Below are positions 6,794 through 14,607 of a DNA stretch of 16,448 nt, one piece after another. The position numbers and the translations under genes were made by a program. The notes below the pieces were generated by a model. That model was not told the DNA's origin and searched no databases. It was given only the letters and a program-made list of their open reading frames with translations. Positions within the stretch are counted from its first letter, which is position 1. Every line of letters begins with the position of its first letter. The stretch lies in contig JAKAQU010000015.1 of assembly GCA_021819535.1 (NCBI GenBank), positions 1 to 16,448 on the forward strand. Reading direction: 5' to 3'. This stretch comes from Pseudomonadota bacterium (lineage in GTDB: Bacteria; Pseudomonadota; Alphaproteobacteria; Acetobacterales; Acetobacteraceae).

Positions 6794-7684
6794 TCAGCCT
6801 TCGACATGCACCTTGAGCAGGAAGGTCAGCGTATCTTTCGGCATTTCCTCACTGAACGGGGCGAAGCTGGTCGCACGCACGGTCTCCAGCGCGAGCTTGT
6901 CGATCAGGCTGATGCCGCTCGATTTGTTGACCACCACGTTCTGCATGTGCCCGTCCGGAGTGATCGTGATCGCGACCATGGTATCGCCGGAAAGATTGAG
7001 CGCGCTGATCGCCGAGGTGACATGCAGATTGGTCTGCACCCGGCTGCGCAGGTCAGAGGCGTAGCGCTGCAGCGCGGTCAGGTTCTGCCCGGAGGAGGCG
7101 GGCGCCGAGGGCGGCGGCGGTGGCTTGCTGGGCTCTTCCTTCGCGGTCTCGGTCTTGGGCTGGGGGGGTGGTGGCGGCGATTTCTTCTCCGCCGTCTTGA
7201 CCGGGTGCGGCGGTGGCGGCTGGCGCGCGACCACGGTCGGCGGCGGCGGTTCCGAGAACGCGCTTTCGGCTTTCGGTGGCGGCGGCATGTCGGGCGCAGG
7301 CGGCGGCGGGGTGAAATCGACCTGCGGCTGTGGCGGCGCCTCGGGCACGGGCGGCGTCACCGTATCCGGCGGCGGGGGTGGCGGTTTGGCGGCATCGGGG
7401 GGTGTTTCCTGCGGCACCGCCTGCAATTCGGGGAGTGGTGCCGGCAGGGTGACGGCGTGGACCTCCATCGGGTGCGGATTGTTCGGCTCCGGCGCGATCT
7501 CCGCCGGCTTGGCGCCGAGCCAGACGACGATCGCGAGTTCCGCGGCCGCCGCGAGCGCCAAGGCGAGGGCGAAACGCCCGCGCCGGCCGCTATCGGGGAG
7601 GAATGGCAGCGAGGCATAGCTCGCCCACCCCTCCAGCGCCGGCGCATTCCCGGCGCCGGGAGCCGTTTTCATCGCGGCGCTCAC
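6794..7684 (-). CDS. tonB: TonB energy transducer
   Basis: A protein of 296 residues. The start drawn is GTG 7684, directly abutting the exbD stop; an ATG at 7672 is an equally good alternative. It has a cytoplasmic N-terminus of about 37 residues and one membrane helix (about 38-57). A long proline-rich spacer (about 65-205) has at least six PPPP-containing blocks interspersed with Lys/Glu, built to span the periplasm. The compact C-terminal TonB domain (about 208-296) includes LQRYASDLRSRVQTNL, VAITITPDGHM, the SSGISLIDKLALETVRA helix and TFLLKVHVEG at the end. TonB couples the proton-motive force harvested by ExbB-ExbD to outer-membrane receptors. The membrane helix has a Glu (about residue 49) but no His, unlike classical E. 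coli TonB. Last gene of exbB-exbD-tonB; a candidate client receptor is just upstream of the operon. Confidence 0.9.
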   Translation of the reverse strand: MSAAMKTAPGAGNAPALEGWASYASLPFLPDSGRRGRFALALALAAAAELAIVVWLGAKPAEIAPEPNNPHPMEVHAVTLPAPLPELQAVPQETPPDAAKPPPPPPDTVTPPVPEAPPQPQVDFTPPPPAPDMPPPPKAESAFSEPPPPTVVARQPPPPHPVKTAEKKSPPPPPQPKTETAKEEPSKPPPPPSAPASSGQNLTALQRYASDLRSRVQTNLHVTSAISALNLSGDTMVAITITPDGHMQNVVVNKSSGISLIDKLALETVRATSFAPFSEEMPKDTLTFLLKVHVEG

Positions 7685-8143
7685 TTACTTGCCCGCATTC
7701 CCGGCCGGCGTCGCTTGTGCCGGCGCCGCGGCAGCCGTGCCGCCGGGCTGCGTTGCGACGCCAAGACTGGTCACCCCCGCCTTGCGCACCGCGTCCATGA
7801 CATGGACGAAGGCCTCGAACGGCGCCGCTTTGTCGCTCGCGATGGTGATCACGGTTTTTTCGGGATCGCCGTCGCCCTTGATCATGTCGGTGAGCTGATC
7901 GAGGCTCATCGTCTGGCCCTTCACCGTGACCGTGCCGTCCTGCTGCACGTTCACGGTGAATTCAGGGCGCGGGAGATGTTGTGACTCGCTCGATGTCGGA
8001 AGTTGCAGCGACTGGCCGGCATCCGGGATCATCTGCAAGGTGACGATGATGAAAAAGACGAGGAGGAACAGCATCACGTCGATCATCGGAATGATCTCGA
8101 CGCGGCCGCGTCGTTCCTCGAAATAGCGGAGCCTGCTCGCCAT
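7685..8143 (-). CDS. exbD: ExbD, TonB-motor stator subunit
   Basis: A protein of 152 residues. It has a short cytoplasmic N-terminus and a single membrane helix beginning IIPMIDVMLFLLVFFIIVT, whose Asp22 is the proton-carrying residue of the family (Asp25 in E. coli ExbD). A periplasmic domain follows (FTVNVQQDGTVTVKG, then KTVITIASDKAAPFEAFVHVMDAVRKAGV), typical of ExbD/TolR. The last 20 residues are an Ala/Pro/Thr-rich tail. With ExbB it forms the proton-driven motor that energises TonB. The ATG at 8143 is preceded by GGAAGAGGA, 11 bases after the exbB stop, and tonB starts immediately after the stop codon, so the three genes form one operon. ExbD rather than TolR is favoured by the adjacent tonB and by the absence of tolA/tolB. 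Confidence 0.92.
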   Translation of the reverse strand: MASRLRYFEERRGRVEIIPMIDVMLFLLVFFIIVTLQMIPDAGQSLQLPTSSESQHLPRPEFTVNVQQDGTVTVKGQTMSLDQLTDMIKGDGDPEKTVITIASDKAAPFEAFVHVMDAVRKAGVTSLGVATQPGGTAAAAPAQATPAGNAGK

Positions 8144-8154
8144 CGTCCTCTTCC

Positions 8155-8841
8155 TCAGGCGCTCTGGAGAGCGGGCTGGTGGGCGGCGCGCGCGGCCGGC
8201 AGGGGCTTGCCGAGCGGCACCATCGGCGCGCCGTCGAGCCGGTTCAGGATCATGGTTTTCAGCGAATCGAGCTGGTGCATGATCATGCGGATCTGGCTGT
8301 TGAGGCCGTTATAGGTGAGGAGGCCGAGCATGGCGATGAAGATGCCGGACGCGGTCGCGACCAGCGCGTCGGCGACGCCGCCGGTGACCGCGGTCGGCGC
8401 CTGGCCCGGGGTCGCGAGCACGCCGAAGGCATGGAACATGCCGAGAATGGTGCCGAAGAGGCCAAGGAGCGGCGCCAGCGTGATGATGGTGTCGAGAATC
8501 CAGAGCCGGCGGTCGAATTGCGGCGCCATCAGGAGGATCGCCTCCTCGAGGCGGCTGGCGAGCGCCTCACCCTTGGCCTTGTCGGCGTGGCGGAGCGCGG
8601 TCTCCAACAGCACCGCTTCCGGCAGCTTGCCGGCACTCCGGCGCAGCATCTCTAGCTCCGGCTGGGTGAAGGCGCCGGTGCGCGCGACCGCGAGGACGAC
8701 GCGGGTGCCGCCGATCAGCGTGCGGCGGAGATACCAGAAGCGATCGATGATCACCGCGAGTTCGACGAGAAGAAGGGCGGCGAGGGCGTAGATCACGCCG
8801 TCGGAGTAGTTGGCGATATGGATGAGATAGTCGAGATTCAT
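8155..8841 (-). CDS. exbB: ExbB, TonB-motor proton channel subunit
   Basis: A protein of 228 residues of the MotA/TolQ/ExbB family. The first membrane helix is at about 15-36 (VIYALAALLLVELAVIIDRFWYL region). A cytoplasmic segment follows (LEMLRRSAGKLPEAVLLETALRHADKAKGEALASRLEEAI). The two conserved helices are at about 115-137 (LWILDTIITLAPLLGLFGTILGMFHAFG, with the family's LGLFGT motif) and about 155-178 (GGVADALVATASGIFIAMLGLLTYNGL). It assembles as a pentamer around ExbD in the inner membrane and conducts protons to drive TonB. The ATG at 8841 has a GAGGG ribosome site at the right spacing. It is the first gene of exbB-exbD-tonB. A strong stem-loop sequence lies 47-79 bases upstream of the start. 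Confidence 0.92.
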   Translation of the reverse strand: MNLDYLIHIANYSDGVIYALAALLLVELAVIIDRFWYLRRTLIGGTRVVLAVARTGAFTQPELEMLRRSAGKLPEAVLLETALRHADKAKGEALASRLEEAILLMAPQFDRRLWILDTIITLAPLLGLFGTILGMFHAFGVLATPGQAPTAVTGGVADALVATASGIFIAMLGLLTYNGLNSQIRMIMHQLDSLKTMILNRLDGAPMVPLGKPLPAARAAHQPALQSA

Positions 8842-8887
8842 GATTTTCCCTCGCTCTCGATCAGCCGAAACGGCACCGCGGAGACCG

Positions 8888-8920
8888 AGGCACCGAAGCG
8901 CTGTGTGCGTTTCGGTGCCT
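8888..8920 (+). terminator. 14-bp stem-loop followed by T4 on the plus strand
   Basis: AGGCACCGAAGCGC (8888-8901), loop TGTGT, then GCGTTTCGGTGCCT (8907-8920) can form a 14-bp RNA hairpin with one G-U pair, followed by T at 8921-8923 (the arm's last T makes a run of four). This is the form of an intrinsic terminator for plus-strand RNA. On the minus strand the same sequence has one A-C mismatch and no T-run downstream, so it is a weaker terminator there, although it lies between the receptor gene and exbB, both on the minus strand. It may instead be a structured element in the exbB leader. Confidence 0.5.
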
Positions 8921-9017
8921 TTTAGCCGCTTCGACCCGATCGGTGGGTGATCGATTGATGGCAGTTCTATTGCCGGAATATGACAGTTTGCTCGCGATTG
9001 CGTGATTTTTCCAAGTC

Positions 9018-11486
9018 TCAGAAGCTCAGCGCCACCTGGCCATACGCCGTCATCGGCGCGCCGGGGTAGCCGAGTTGAGTTGCGGAGCCATTGCCGAAAT
9101 AGCCGCCAGCGGACATGTATTCATAGATGTTGAACTTGTTGTTGGTGAAATTCAGAATGCTGAAGGATATATCAAGCGTTTTGCCGAACCCGGCGACGCT
9201 GAAGGGCTGCTTCACATCGATGCTGGCATTGAGAGTCGAATAGGCGCTGAAGGTGTTGTTTGATGGCGCTGCGACATTGCCAGAATTGTTGAAATAATAT
9301 TGTGGGCCGGTGTACTGATACCAGAAGCTGGGTTTGACCGCGGTTTGGCCAATCAGATAGGTGTAATCGACGCCGAAATTGAACGTGGTGCCCGGCGTGT
9401 AAGGAATGTGGTAGCCATTATAATTCGTTGAGCCATTGGGAGTGGAGTAGTTCGCATAAAGCGCGCTCAACACCGCGCCGTTGACGAAGGCATGCACGGT
9501 GGAAAACAGCGTATCGTCAACCGAGAAATTGACACCGCGATAATCCGAGGTGCCGCCGGCGATCTCCGCATTGCCTGCGGCATTTGTAAACTGAATGATC
9601 TGGTTGGAAAGACGTGTGTCGAACCACATCACATCCATAAGGAAATTCTTGGCGTAATAGTCTGGGTCGTCGAACTTGAGCTTGAAGCCGGCCTGATATT
9701 GTTCGGCCAGTTCGAGTTGCGGCGTATTGACGAACTGCCCATTGGCATACGGAACACCGACCGGAATGCTTTGGTAGTAGCCGCCGCCGCCGCCGACCGT
9801 CGGCGTCTGATAGGATTGCTCATAACCGCCGTAGAACGCGAGCCATTTGAGCGGCGTCCAGTTGACATCGATACCGGGCTCGACGCCGGTCCACGCTGTA
9901 TGCTGCGAGCCGAAAGCCCCTTGATTGGTGCCGGTCGCATTGGGGAAGGCGAAACCACCCGCGCCGGCCTGATTGGCGTATTGCAGCGTGTCGTCAACGA
10001 TACGAATGCTCGGCGTGATATGGAGCGTCGAGAAGGGATGGATATCGTCCTGGAGGAATATCGCCGCATCGTCGTTGGTGAAATTCCCGTAGCGATAATG
10101 GCCGTTCGGCGCATACTGACTGCCGAAGTAAGGTGCAAGCGGGCTCCAGAACGAGTTGATCGTCTGATAAAGCCCGTGAAGATAATAGGCGCCGTAATCG
10201 ACCGTGTTATAGGGAAGCTCGGTCGTGAACCACATCTTGTCGCCGATCGACCAATTATCCGGCGTATTCATTTCGTTGAGCTGATTGTAGCCTGGTTGAA
10301 AATTATTGAAATCGTTATGCAGGCGCTGCTCGTCGGTATAATAGGCAAGATTGTGGAAGGTGGTGTAATCGTCGATATGTATGTTCTGCTTGGCATAGGC
10401 CATGCCGAACTGGTTCTGGTCGAACTTGGCCCAGACCTGCGGGTCGAGGGCGGCGAACATGGCGGTTTTTTCGCTATAGAATCCGCCGGGGCCGCCCAAG
10501 CCACCGAGGTTGATGCCCGGCGTATTGTTGATCGGAATGACGTTGGGACGATAGCCGCTGCCTTGCGCGAGATAGGCGCCAAAGGAAAGATCGCCGTTCG
10601 AGAGCTGTTTGACGGTCTTGAGGTAGATCGCATAGTTTTCCGCCGGGCTGTCGAAACCGTTCGCCGAGGTGCGGAAATCATTGCCCTGGCCGACACCACC
10701 CTCGATGATCGACGACCAGCCATCGATATTGCCGGTGCGGATGTCGAAATTGAGATTCATGGTGTTGTAGCTGCCATAGCTCGCAGTAATATCGGCGCCG
10801 GCTTTCGCGGTCGGCTGAAAGGGCACGAAATTGATGGTGCCGCCGGTCGAATCATACCAGCGATCCTTCGCCTCGCCCGGGCCATAGGTGATATCCATGT
10901 TCTGGATCATGCCGATCTGCGGCACCGAGGCCGAGGCCCAGAGGCCGGTCGCCATGTTGTTCATCGGGATGCCGTCGAAGGTCATCATCAGATTGTTGTT
11001 GCCGGTCTGGCCGCCGAAGCCGCCCCAGCCATTGGCGAGACCGTCGAGCGAGACATTGTATTTGGTCGAGCCGGTATCGCCGTAGCCGACGACCTGCGCG
11101 CCCGGCGCCATCCCGATCGCCTGCGCGCCGCCGCCCATCGGCCCGACCGATTGCAATTGCTGCTGATCGAGAACGCGGGTGGTCTGGCCGGACTGGAAGA
11201 GCTGCTGCTGCGTCGGCGGCACCGAGGCGCCCGGTACCGGCGCGGCACTGCTCCCGCCCTCGCCGGCGGCATTCACCGAGCCGGCATTGACGACGCCGCT
11301 GACCCCCGTCGCATTCTGCGCAAGCTGCGTATCATCGCCGGAGATCAGCGGCAGCGGCGCCGCACTGGTGCCGCCGCTGATCACGCCGGTGACAACTTGC
11401 GCAAAGGCCGCATGGCCGGCGAGCAGGGTAGATGCCATGAGCAGAACCGAAGGCGCGCGCCGCGCCAAAACCCGTGTTATCGGCAT
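9018..11486 (-). CDS. TonB-dependent outer-membrane receptor
   Basis: A protein of 822 residues. A signal peptide with basic start and hydrophobic core is followed by cleavage after AFA (29/30). A Gly/Ala/Ser/Pro-rich stretch of about 60 residues follows, then the plug domain (about 95-220: RVLDQQQLQSVG, then MMTFDGIPMNN, IGMIQNMDITYGPGEAKDR and STGGTINFVPFQPT). A C-terminal beta-barrel of alternating aromatic strands closes with Phe (AYGQVALSF), as outer-membrane barrels do. It would import a ligand into the periplasm using TonB/ExbBD energy; the ligand is not readable. No Fur-box-like sequence is seen upstream. It is Asn/Tyr/Gly-rich and lower in GC than its neighbours, which is usual for barrels. 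The ATG at 11486 has GAGGA 10-14 bases upstream. The pyrimidine-type ABC operon ends 280 bases upstream on the same strand, and exbB-exbD-tonB starts 176 bases downstream. Confidence 0.92.
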   Translation of the reverse strand: MPITRVLARRAPSVLLMASTLLAGHAAFAQVVTGVISGGTSAAPLPLISGDDTQLAQNATGVSGVVNAGSVNAAGEGGSSAAPVPGASVPPTQQQLFQSGQTTRVLDQQQLQSVGPMGGGAQAIGMAPGAQVVGYGDTGSTKYNVSLDGLANGWGGFGGQTGNNNLMMTFDGIPMNNMATGLWASASVPQIGMIQNMDITYGPGEAKDRWYDSTGGTINFVPFQPTAKAGADITASYGSYNTMNLNFDIRTGNIDGWSSIIEGGVGQGNDFRTSANGFDSPAENYAIYLKTVKQLSNGDLSFGAYLAQGSGYRPNVIPINNTPGINLGGLGGPGGFYSEKTAMFAALDPQVWAKFDQNQFGMAYAKQNIHIDDYTTFHNLAYYTDEQRLHNDFNNFQPGYNQLNEMNTPDNWSIGDKMWFTTELPYNTVDYGAYYLHGLYQTINSFWSPLAPYFGSQYAPNGHYRYGNFTNDDAAIFLQDDIHPFSTLHITPSIRIVDDTLQYANQAGAGGFAFPNATGTNQGAFGSQHTAWTGVEPGIDVNWTPLKWLAFYGGYEQSYQTPTVGGGGGYYQSIPVGVPYANGQFVNTPQLELAEQYQAGFKLKFDDPDYYAKNFLMDVMWFDTRLSNQIIQFTNAAGNAEIAGGTSDYRGVNFSVDDTLFSTVHAFVNGAVLSALYANYSTPNGSTNYNGYHIPYTPGTTFNFGVDYTYLIGQTAVKPSFWYQYTGPQYYFNNSGNVAAPSNNTFSAYSTLNASIDVKQPFSVAGFGKTLDISFSILNFTNNKFNIYEYMSAGGYFGNGSATQLGYPGAPMTAYGQVALSF

Positions 11487-11573
11487 GATCGTTTTTCCTC
11501 GTGCGCGTGAGAAAGCGTTGGGGGAGCGCAGGAGGGATTAACGGTCTGTCATCAGCCGATCACGCACAGAAAT

Positions 11574-11615
11574 GTGACAATTGGTTCACGAAATCGTGTT
11601 CACAATAGTGAAACC
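11574..11615 (-). promoter_or_regulatory. Cluster of GTTCAC/GTGAA half-sites upstream of the receptor gene
   Basis: In the 5' region of the receptor gene, GTTCAC occurs at 11584-11589 and 11598-11603 (14 bases apart), with the inverse GTGAA at 11608-11612. The pairs make two overlapping palindromes: CACGA-AA-TCGTG (11587-11598) and TTCAC-AATA-GTGAA (11599-11612). A related GTGACAA lies at 11574-11580. The block is in an AT-richer control region (11570-11665) about 90-120 bases before the ATG. It looks like a cooperative operator. On the minus strand a TATCTT at about 11622-11617 with TTTTAC upstream could be a promoter, but I am not confident of it. Confidence 0.35.
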
Positions 11616-11669
11616 AAAGATACATTTTTCTGTAGCAAGTAAAAGCTTTAGAAAAGGCGAATAAACGAC

Positions 11670-11698
11670 CGCGCCGGCCGCTAAATGCGACCGGCGCG
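11670..11698 (-). terminator. Probable intrinsic terminator of the ABC/amidohydrolase operon
   Basis: On the minus strand CGCGCCGGTCGC (11698-11687), loop ATTTA, and GCGGCCGGCGCG (11681-11670) form a 12-bp GC-rich hairpin with one U-G pair. It is followed by a partly T-rich stretch (GTCGTTTATTC, then CTTTTC) rather than a clean T-run. It lies about 70 bases after the stop of the binding-protein gene, the last gene of the operon, and before the receptor promoter region. On the plus strand the wobble becomes a C-A mismatch, which favours a minus-strand role. Confidence 0.5.
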
Positions 11699-11765
11699 TT
11701 CATGAAAGCGAGCGCATCGGCGCGCCCGAACTCGCCGCGCGCCGGGGGTTGTCTGCGACGCAGCC

Positions 11766-12770
11766 CTATTTTTGGCTGAACGCCTTGTCCCACACCGCGT
11801 GGGTGGTCGCGCCCTCGGGGTGCTTCGAGATCACCGGATCGGATTTACCGGCGAGCAACTCATCGACGGTGCGTTCATACGCCGCCGGCTCGAGATAGCC
11901 GAGACCGTGGCTGCTGCCGGGGATGAGTTTCGCGACCTCGCTCATCATCGTCGTCTGATGGCGTTCGGTCTGGGCCCCGGTGGTGTCGTTGTCGAGCACG
12001 ATCTGAACCGCCTCCTTCTGGTGATCGATCGCATATTGCCAGCCCTTCATCGAGCCGCGCAGAAACCGCGCCAGGCGATCGACCGTCTTGGGATCCTCGA
12101 GCTTCGGCTGCAGCGCATAGAGCCCGTCCTCGAGCGTTGCGACCCCTTCGCTTTCGTATTTGAACACGATGAGCTGATCGGGCTTCATGCCGGCCTCGAT
12201 CAACTGCCAGTATTCGTTATAGGTCATGGTGGAGATGCAGGCCGCCTGCTTCTGCAGAAGCGGATCGACGTTGAACCCCTGTTTCAGCACCTTGACATCG
12301 GCATTGGGGCCGGAGGTGGTGTAATTCAGCTTGGCCATCCAGGCGAGAAACGGATATTCGTTGCCGGCGAACCAGACGCCGAGCGTCTTGCCTTTGAAAT
12401 CCTTCGGCGTGCGCACGCCGCTATCCTTGCGGCAGGTGAGTTCGAGGCCGGATTTCTGGAACACCTGGGCGATATTGACGAGCGGCACCCCCTTTTCGCG
12501 GGTCGCGAGAGCGGACGGCATCCAATCGACCACGACATCGGCGCCGCCGCCGGCGATCACCTGCGAGGGGTTGATGTCCGGCCCACCCGGCTTGATGGTG
12601 ACGTCGAGATTCTGCTCCTTATAGAATCCCTTGGCCTTGGCGACGTAATAGCCGGCGAATTGCGCCTGCGTCACCCATTTGAGCTGAAGCGTCAGCGGGT
12701 CGGCGGCGAGCGCCGGGCGCGTGAGGCTTGCGGCGAGAAAGATGGCGGAAACCAGCAACGATCTCTTCAT
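11766..12770 (-). CDS. NMT1/THI5-like periplasmic binding protein (pyrimidine-type ABC importer)
   Basis: A protein of 334 residues. The signal peptide is KRSLLVSAIFLAASLTRPALA, cleaved near residue 22-23. The mature protein begins with the NMT1/THI5-like fold (TLQLKWVTQAQFAGYYVAKA, then GFYKEQNLDVTIKPGGPDI, then a GADVVVDWMPSALA segment) and continues with KTLGVWFAGNEYPFLAWM and a STMTYNEYWQLIEAG segment. This sequence style is that of the binding proteins encoded next to reductive pyrimidine catabolism genes (annotated as pyrimidine or hydroxymethylpyrimidine ABC transporters). It would capture a pyrimidine or dihydropyrimidine-like ligand in the periplasm for the two permeases upstream. 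The ATG at 12770 has a GGGGGA ribosome site; the frame extending upstream to 13556 is only a shadow of the permease gene. Last gene of the operon. Confidence 0.85.
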   Translation of the reverse strand: MKRSLLVSAIFLAASLTRPALAADPLTLQLKWVTQAQFAGYYVAKAKGFYKEQNLDVTIKPGGPDINPSQVIAGGGADVVVDWMPSALATREKGVPLVNIAQVFQKSGLELTCRKDSGVRTPKDFKGKTLGVWFAGNEYPFLAWMAKLNYTTSGPNADVKVLKQGFNVDPLLQKQAACISTMTYNEYWQLIEAGMKPDQLIVFKYESEGVATLEDGLYALQPKLEDPKTVDRLARFLRGSMKGWQYAIDHQKEAVQIVLDNDTTGAQTERHQTTMMSEVAKLIPGSSHGLGYLEPAAYERTVDELLAGKSDPVISKHPEGATTHAVWDKAFSQK

Positions 12771-12790
12771 TTTGTCCCCCTGAGAAGAGT

Positions 12791-13717
12791 TTACGACGAG
12801 CCGCGAAACGATGGATGCCAGAACGTCACCAGACGTTCGAGCAGCGCCAGTGCGCCGAAGCTGAGCGAGCCGGCGAGGGCTGCAACCGTGATGGTCGCCC
12901 AGACGAGATCGAGATTCATCTTCGCCGCTTCGGTGGAAATGCGAAATCCCATGCCGAGGATGGGCGTTCCGAAAAACTCCGCGACCACGGCGCCGATCAG
13001 GGCGAGGGTGGCGTTGAGCTTGAGTGCGGTGAAGATATGCGGAAGTGCCGCCGGCAGGCGGAGCTTGAGCAATGTCACGCCGTAGCCGGCCGCGTAGCTC
13101 CGCATCAGATCGCGCTCGATCGCCCCGGCTTCCGCGAGCCCGGCGGTGGTGTTCACCAGCATCGGGAAAAACGTCATCACCACGACCACGGCGGCTTTCG
13201 AGGGCCATTCGAACCCGAACCACATCACCATGATCGGCGCGATCCCGACGATCGGCATGGCGCTGATCATGTTGCCCATCGGCAAAAGCCCGCGCTTGAG
13301 GAAGGGGGAGCGGTCGATCGCGAGCGCCACCAGGAAGCCGGCGCCACAGCCGAGCCCGTAGCCGGCGATGACGGCGTGGAGATAGGTCTGGGCGAAATCC
13401 TGCCACAAAAGAGCCAAATGGCGGATGAAAGCGAGCGCGATCGCCGAGGGCGGGGGGAGGAGGACGAAGGGCACGGCAAATCCGATGACCAGCATTTCCC
13501 AGAGCCAGAGCAGAACCAAGCCGAACAGCGCCGGTGTCGCGAGGCGCGCGGCCCATCCTTCGCGCCGGGCGAACCCGAGCATGGCCAGAAAGAGGGTGAG
13601 GAGCGCGATCAGCGACGGCGCGAGCACGGGGCCGGTGCCATCGGCAACCACATGGCGGGCGAGGCCGGCGGCGATCAGCCCGATCGCGGCCCAGATGAAG
13701 GGGGGCGCGTTTCTCAC
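12791..13717 (-). CDS. ABC transporter permease (second of two, pyrimidine-type importer)
   Basis: A protein of 308 residues of the binding-protein-dependent permease family (BPD_transp_1; SsuC/TauC/ThiX-like). Several membrane helices are visible, starting with two N-terminal ones (about 5-23 and 30-48). The coupling (EAA-type) loop is ERDLMRSYAAGYGVTLLKLRLPAALPHIFTA in form, with the conserved Gly and the following LPAALPHIF, which docks on the ATPase. It starts with GTG at 13717, overlapping the TGA of the other permease by four bases (GTGA). The stop is 20 bases before the binding-protein ATG. Together with the preceding permease it probably forms a heterodimeric channel in the inner membrane. 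Ligand identity is inferred from the operon, not from this protein. Confidence 0.86.
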   Translation of the reverse strand: MRNAPPFIWAAIGLIAAGLARHVVADGTGPVLAPSLIALLTLFLAMLGFARREGWAARLATPALFGLVLLWLWEMLVIGFAVPFVLLPPPSAIALAFIRHLALLWQDFAQTYLHAVIAGYGLGCGAGFLVALAIDRSPFLKRGLLPMGNMISAMPIVGIAPIMVMWFGFEWPSKAAVVVVMTFFPMLVNTTAGLAEAGAIERDLMRSYAAGYGVTLLKLRLPAALPHIFTALKLNATLALIGAVVAEFFGTPILGMGFRISTEAAKMNLDLVWATITVAALAGSLSFGALALLERLVTFWHPSFRGSS

Positions 13718-14598
13718 AGCCGCCCGCCCCGGCGCCGCGCCACCAGCGCCTCGACCATCGACACCACGGCGAGCCCCAAAAGCGAGGTTGCGGACGCCAT
13801 CAGGAGCGCCGCCCAGATCTGCACCGTCTGCCCGTAATAGGAGCCGGCGAGCAGCCGCGCGCCGAGCCCGGCTTGCGCCCCGGTCGGCAATTCCGCGACG
13901 ATCGCGCCGACCAGCGCCAGCGCCACCGCGATCCTGAGGCTCGGGAACAAAAACCCGAGCGAGGCCGGCCAGCGCAGCAGCGAAAACACCTGCACCGGCC
14001 CCGCGTCATAGGTGCGCAGGAGATCGATCTGCAATGGGTCGGGCGCGCGCAGGCCCTTCACCATGCCAACCGTGATCGGAAAAAAGGCGAGATAGCCGGC
14101 GATCGCCGCTTTCGGCACGAGCCCGGTGATGCCGAGATTGCCGAGCACCACCACCACCATCGGCGCGATCGCCAGCACCGGGACGGTCTGGCTTGCGATC
14201 ACCCAGGGCATCAGCGAGCGATCGAGAAGCCGCACATGGACGATGCCGATCGCGAGCGTAAGCCCGAGCGCGAGTGCCAGCGCGAGCCCGGCGAGGGCCG
14301 CGGAAACCGTGACCCATGTATGATAGACGAGACTGCGCGGCGAGGTGATGGGGCGCCCGAACAGGCTCTCTGCCAGTTCGGTCGCGATCTGATGCGGCGC
14401 CGGCAGCACCGGCCGCTCCATCGACCAGGTTTGCGCGACCAAATCGCGGAAACCCGCCCCCTCCGCGAGCTGGTCGCGTGCCTGTGGCGCATTGAGCGCA
14501 ACCGCGCCGAGATACCAGATGGCGATGAGCGCGAAAATGACGACGACGAGCGGCAAGATCGCACCCGCACGTGGCGAAGAGAGGCGCCCGCCGCGCAT
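13714..14598 (-). CDS. ABC transporter permease (first of two, pyrimidine-type importer)
   Basis: A protein of 294 residues of the BPD_transp_1 permease family. One N-terminal membrane helix (about 13-35) is followed by a periplasmic segment with MERPVLPAPHQIATELAESL, then a five-helix core (VYHTWVTVSAALAGLALALALG onward, and WVIASQTVPVLAIAPMVVVVLG). The cytoplasmic coupling loop is DLLRTYDAGPVQVFSLLRWPASLGFLFPS in form, the EAA-type motif that contacts the ATPase. It differs clearly in sequence from its partner permease, so the channel is likely a heterodimer. The ATG at 14598 is nine bases after the ATPase stop; the end overlaps the next permease by four bases. This two-permease layout is the one described for pyrimidine ABC importers. 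Confidence 0.86.
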   Translation of the reverse strand: MRGGRLSSPRAGAILPLVVVIFALIAIWYLGAVALNAPQARDQLAEGAGFRDLVAQTWSMERPVLPAPHQIATELAESLFGRPITSPRSLVYHTWVTVSAALAGLALALALGLTLAIGIVHVRLLDRSLMPWVIASQTVPVLAIAPMVVVVLGNLGITGLVPKAAIAGYLAFFPITVGMVKGLRAPDPLQIDLLRTYDAGPVQVFSLLRWPASLGFLFPSLRIAVALALVGAIVAELPTGAQAGLGARLLAGSYYGQTVQIWAALLMASATSLLGLAVVSMVEALVARRRGGRL

Positions 14599-14607
14599 GC
14601 TCAGCGC

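Noticed and set aside
5457..7064. 535-codon open frame on the plus strand
   Set aside because: Crosses the ends of OxyR, Rrf2, GNAT and TonB genes on the other strand and their spacers, including the promoter; low-complexity Arg/Ala/Gly translation.
7080..7400. Repetitive GGC/GGT-rich DNA as a tandem repeat
   Set aside because: It is the coding sequence of TonB's proline-rich spacer; the units vary in length and content and no exact DNA repeat is present.
9492..11510. 672-codon open frame on the plus strand across the receptor gene
   Set aside because: Antisense to the TonB-dependent receptor, which has a signal peptide, plug and terminal Phe; the plus-strand translation shows no domain pattern.
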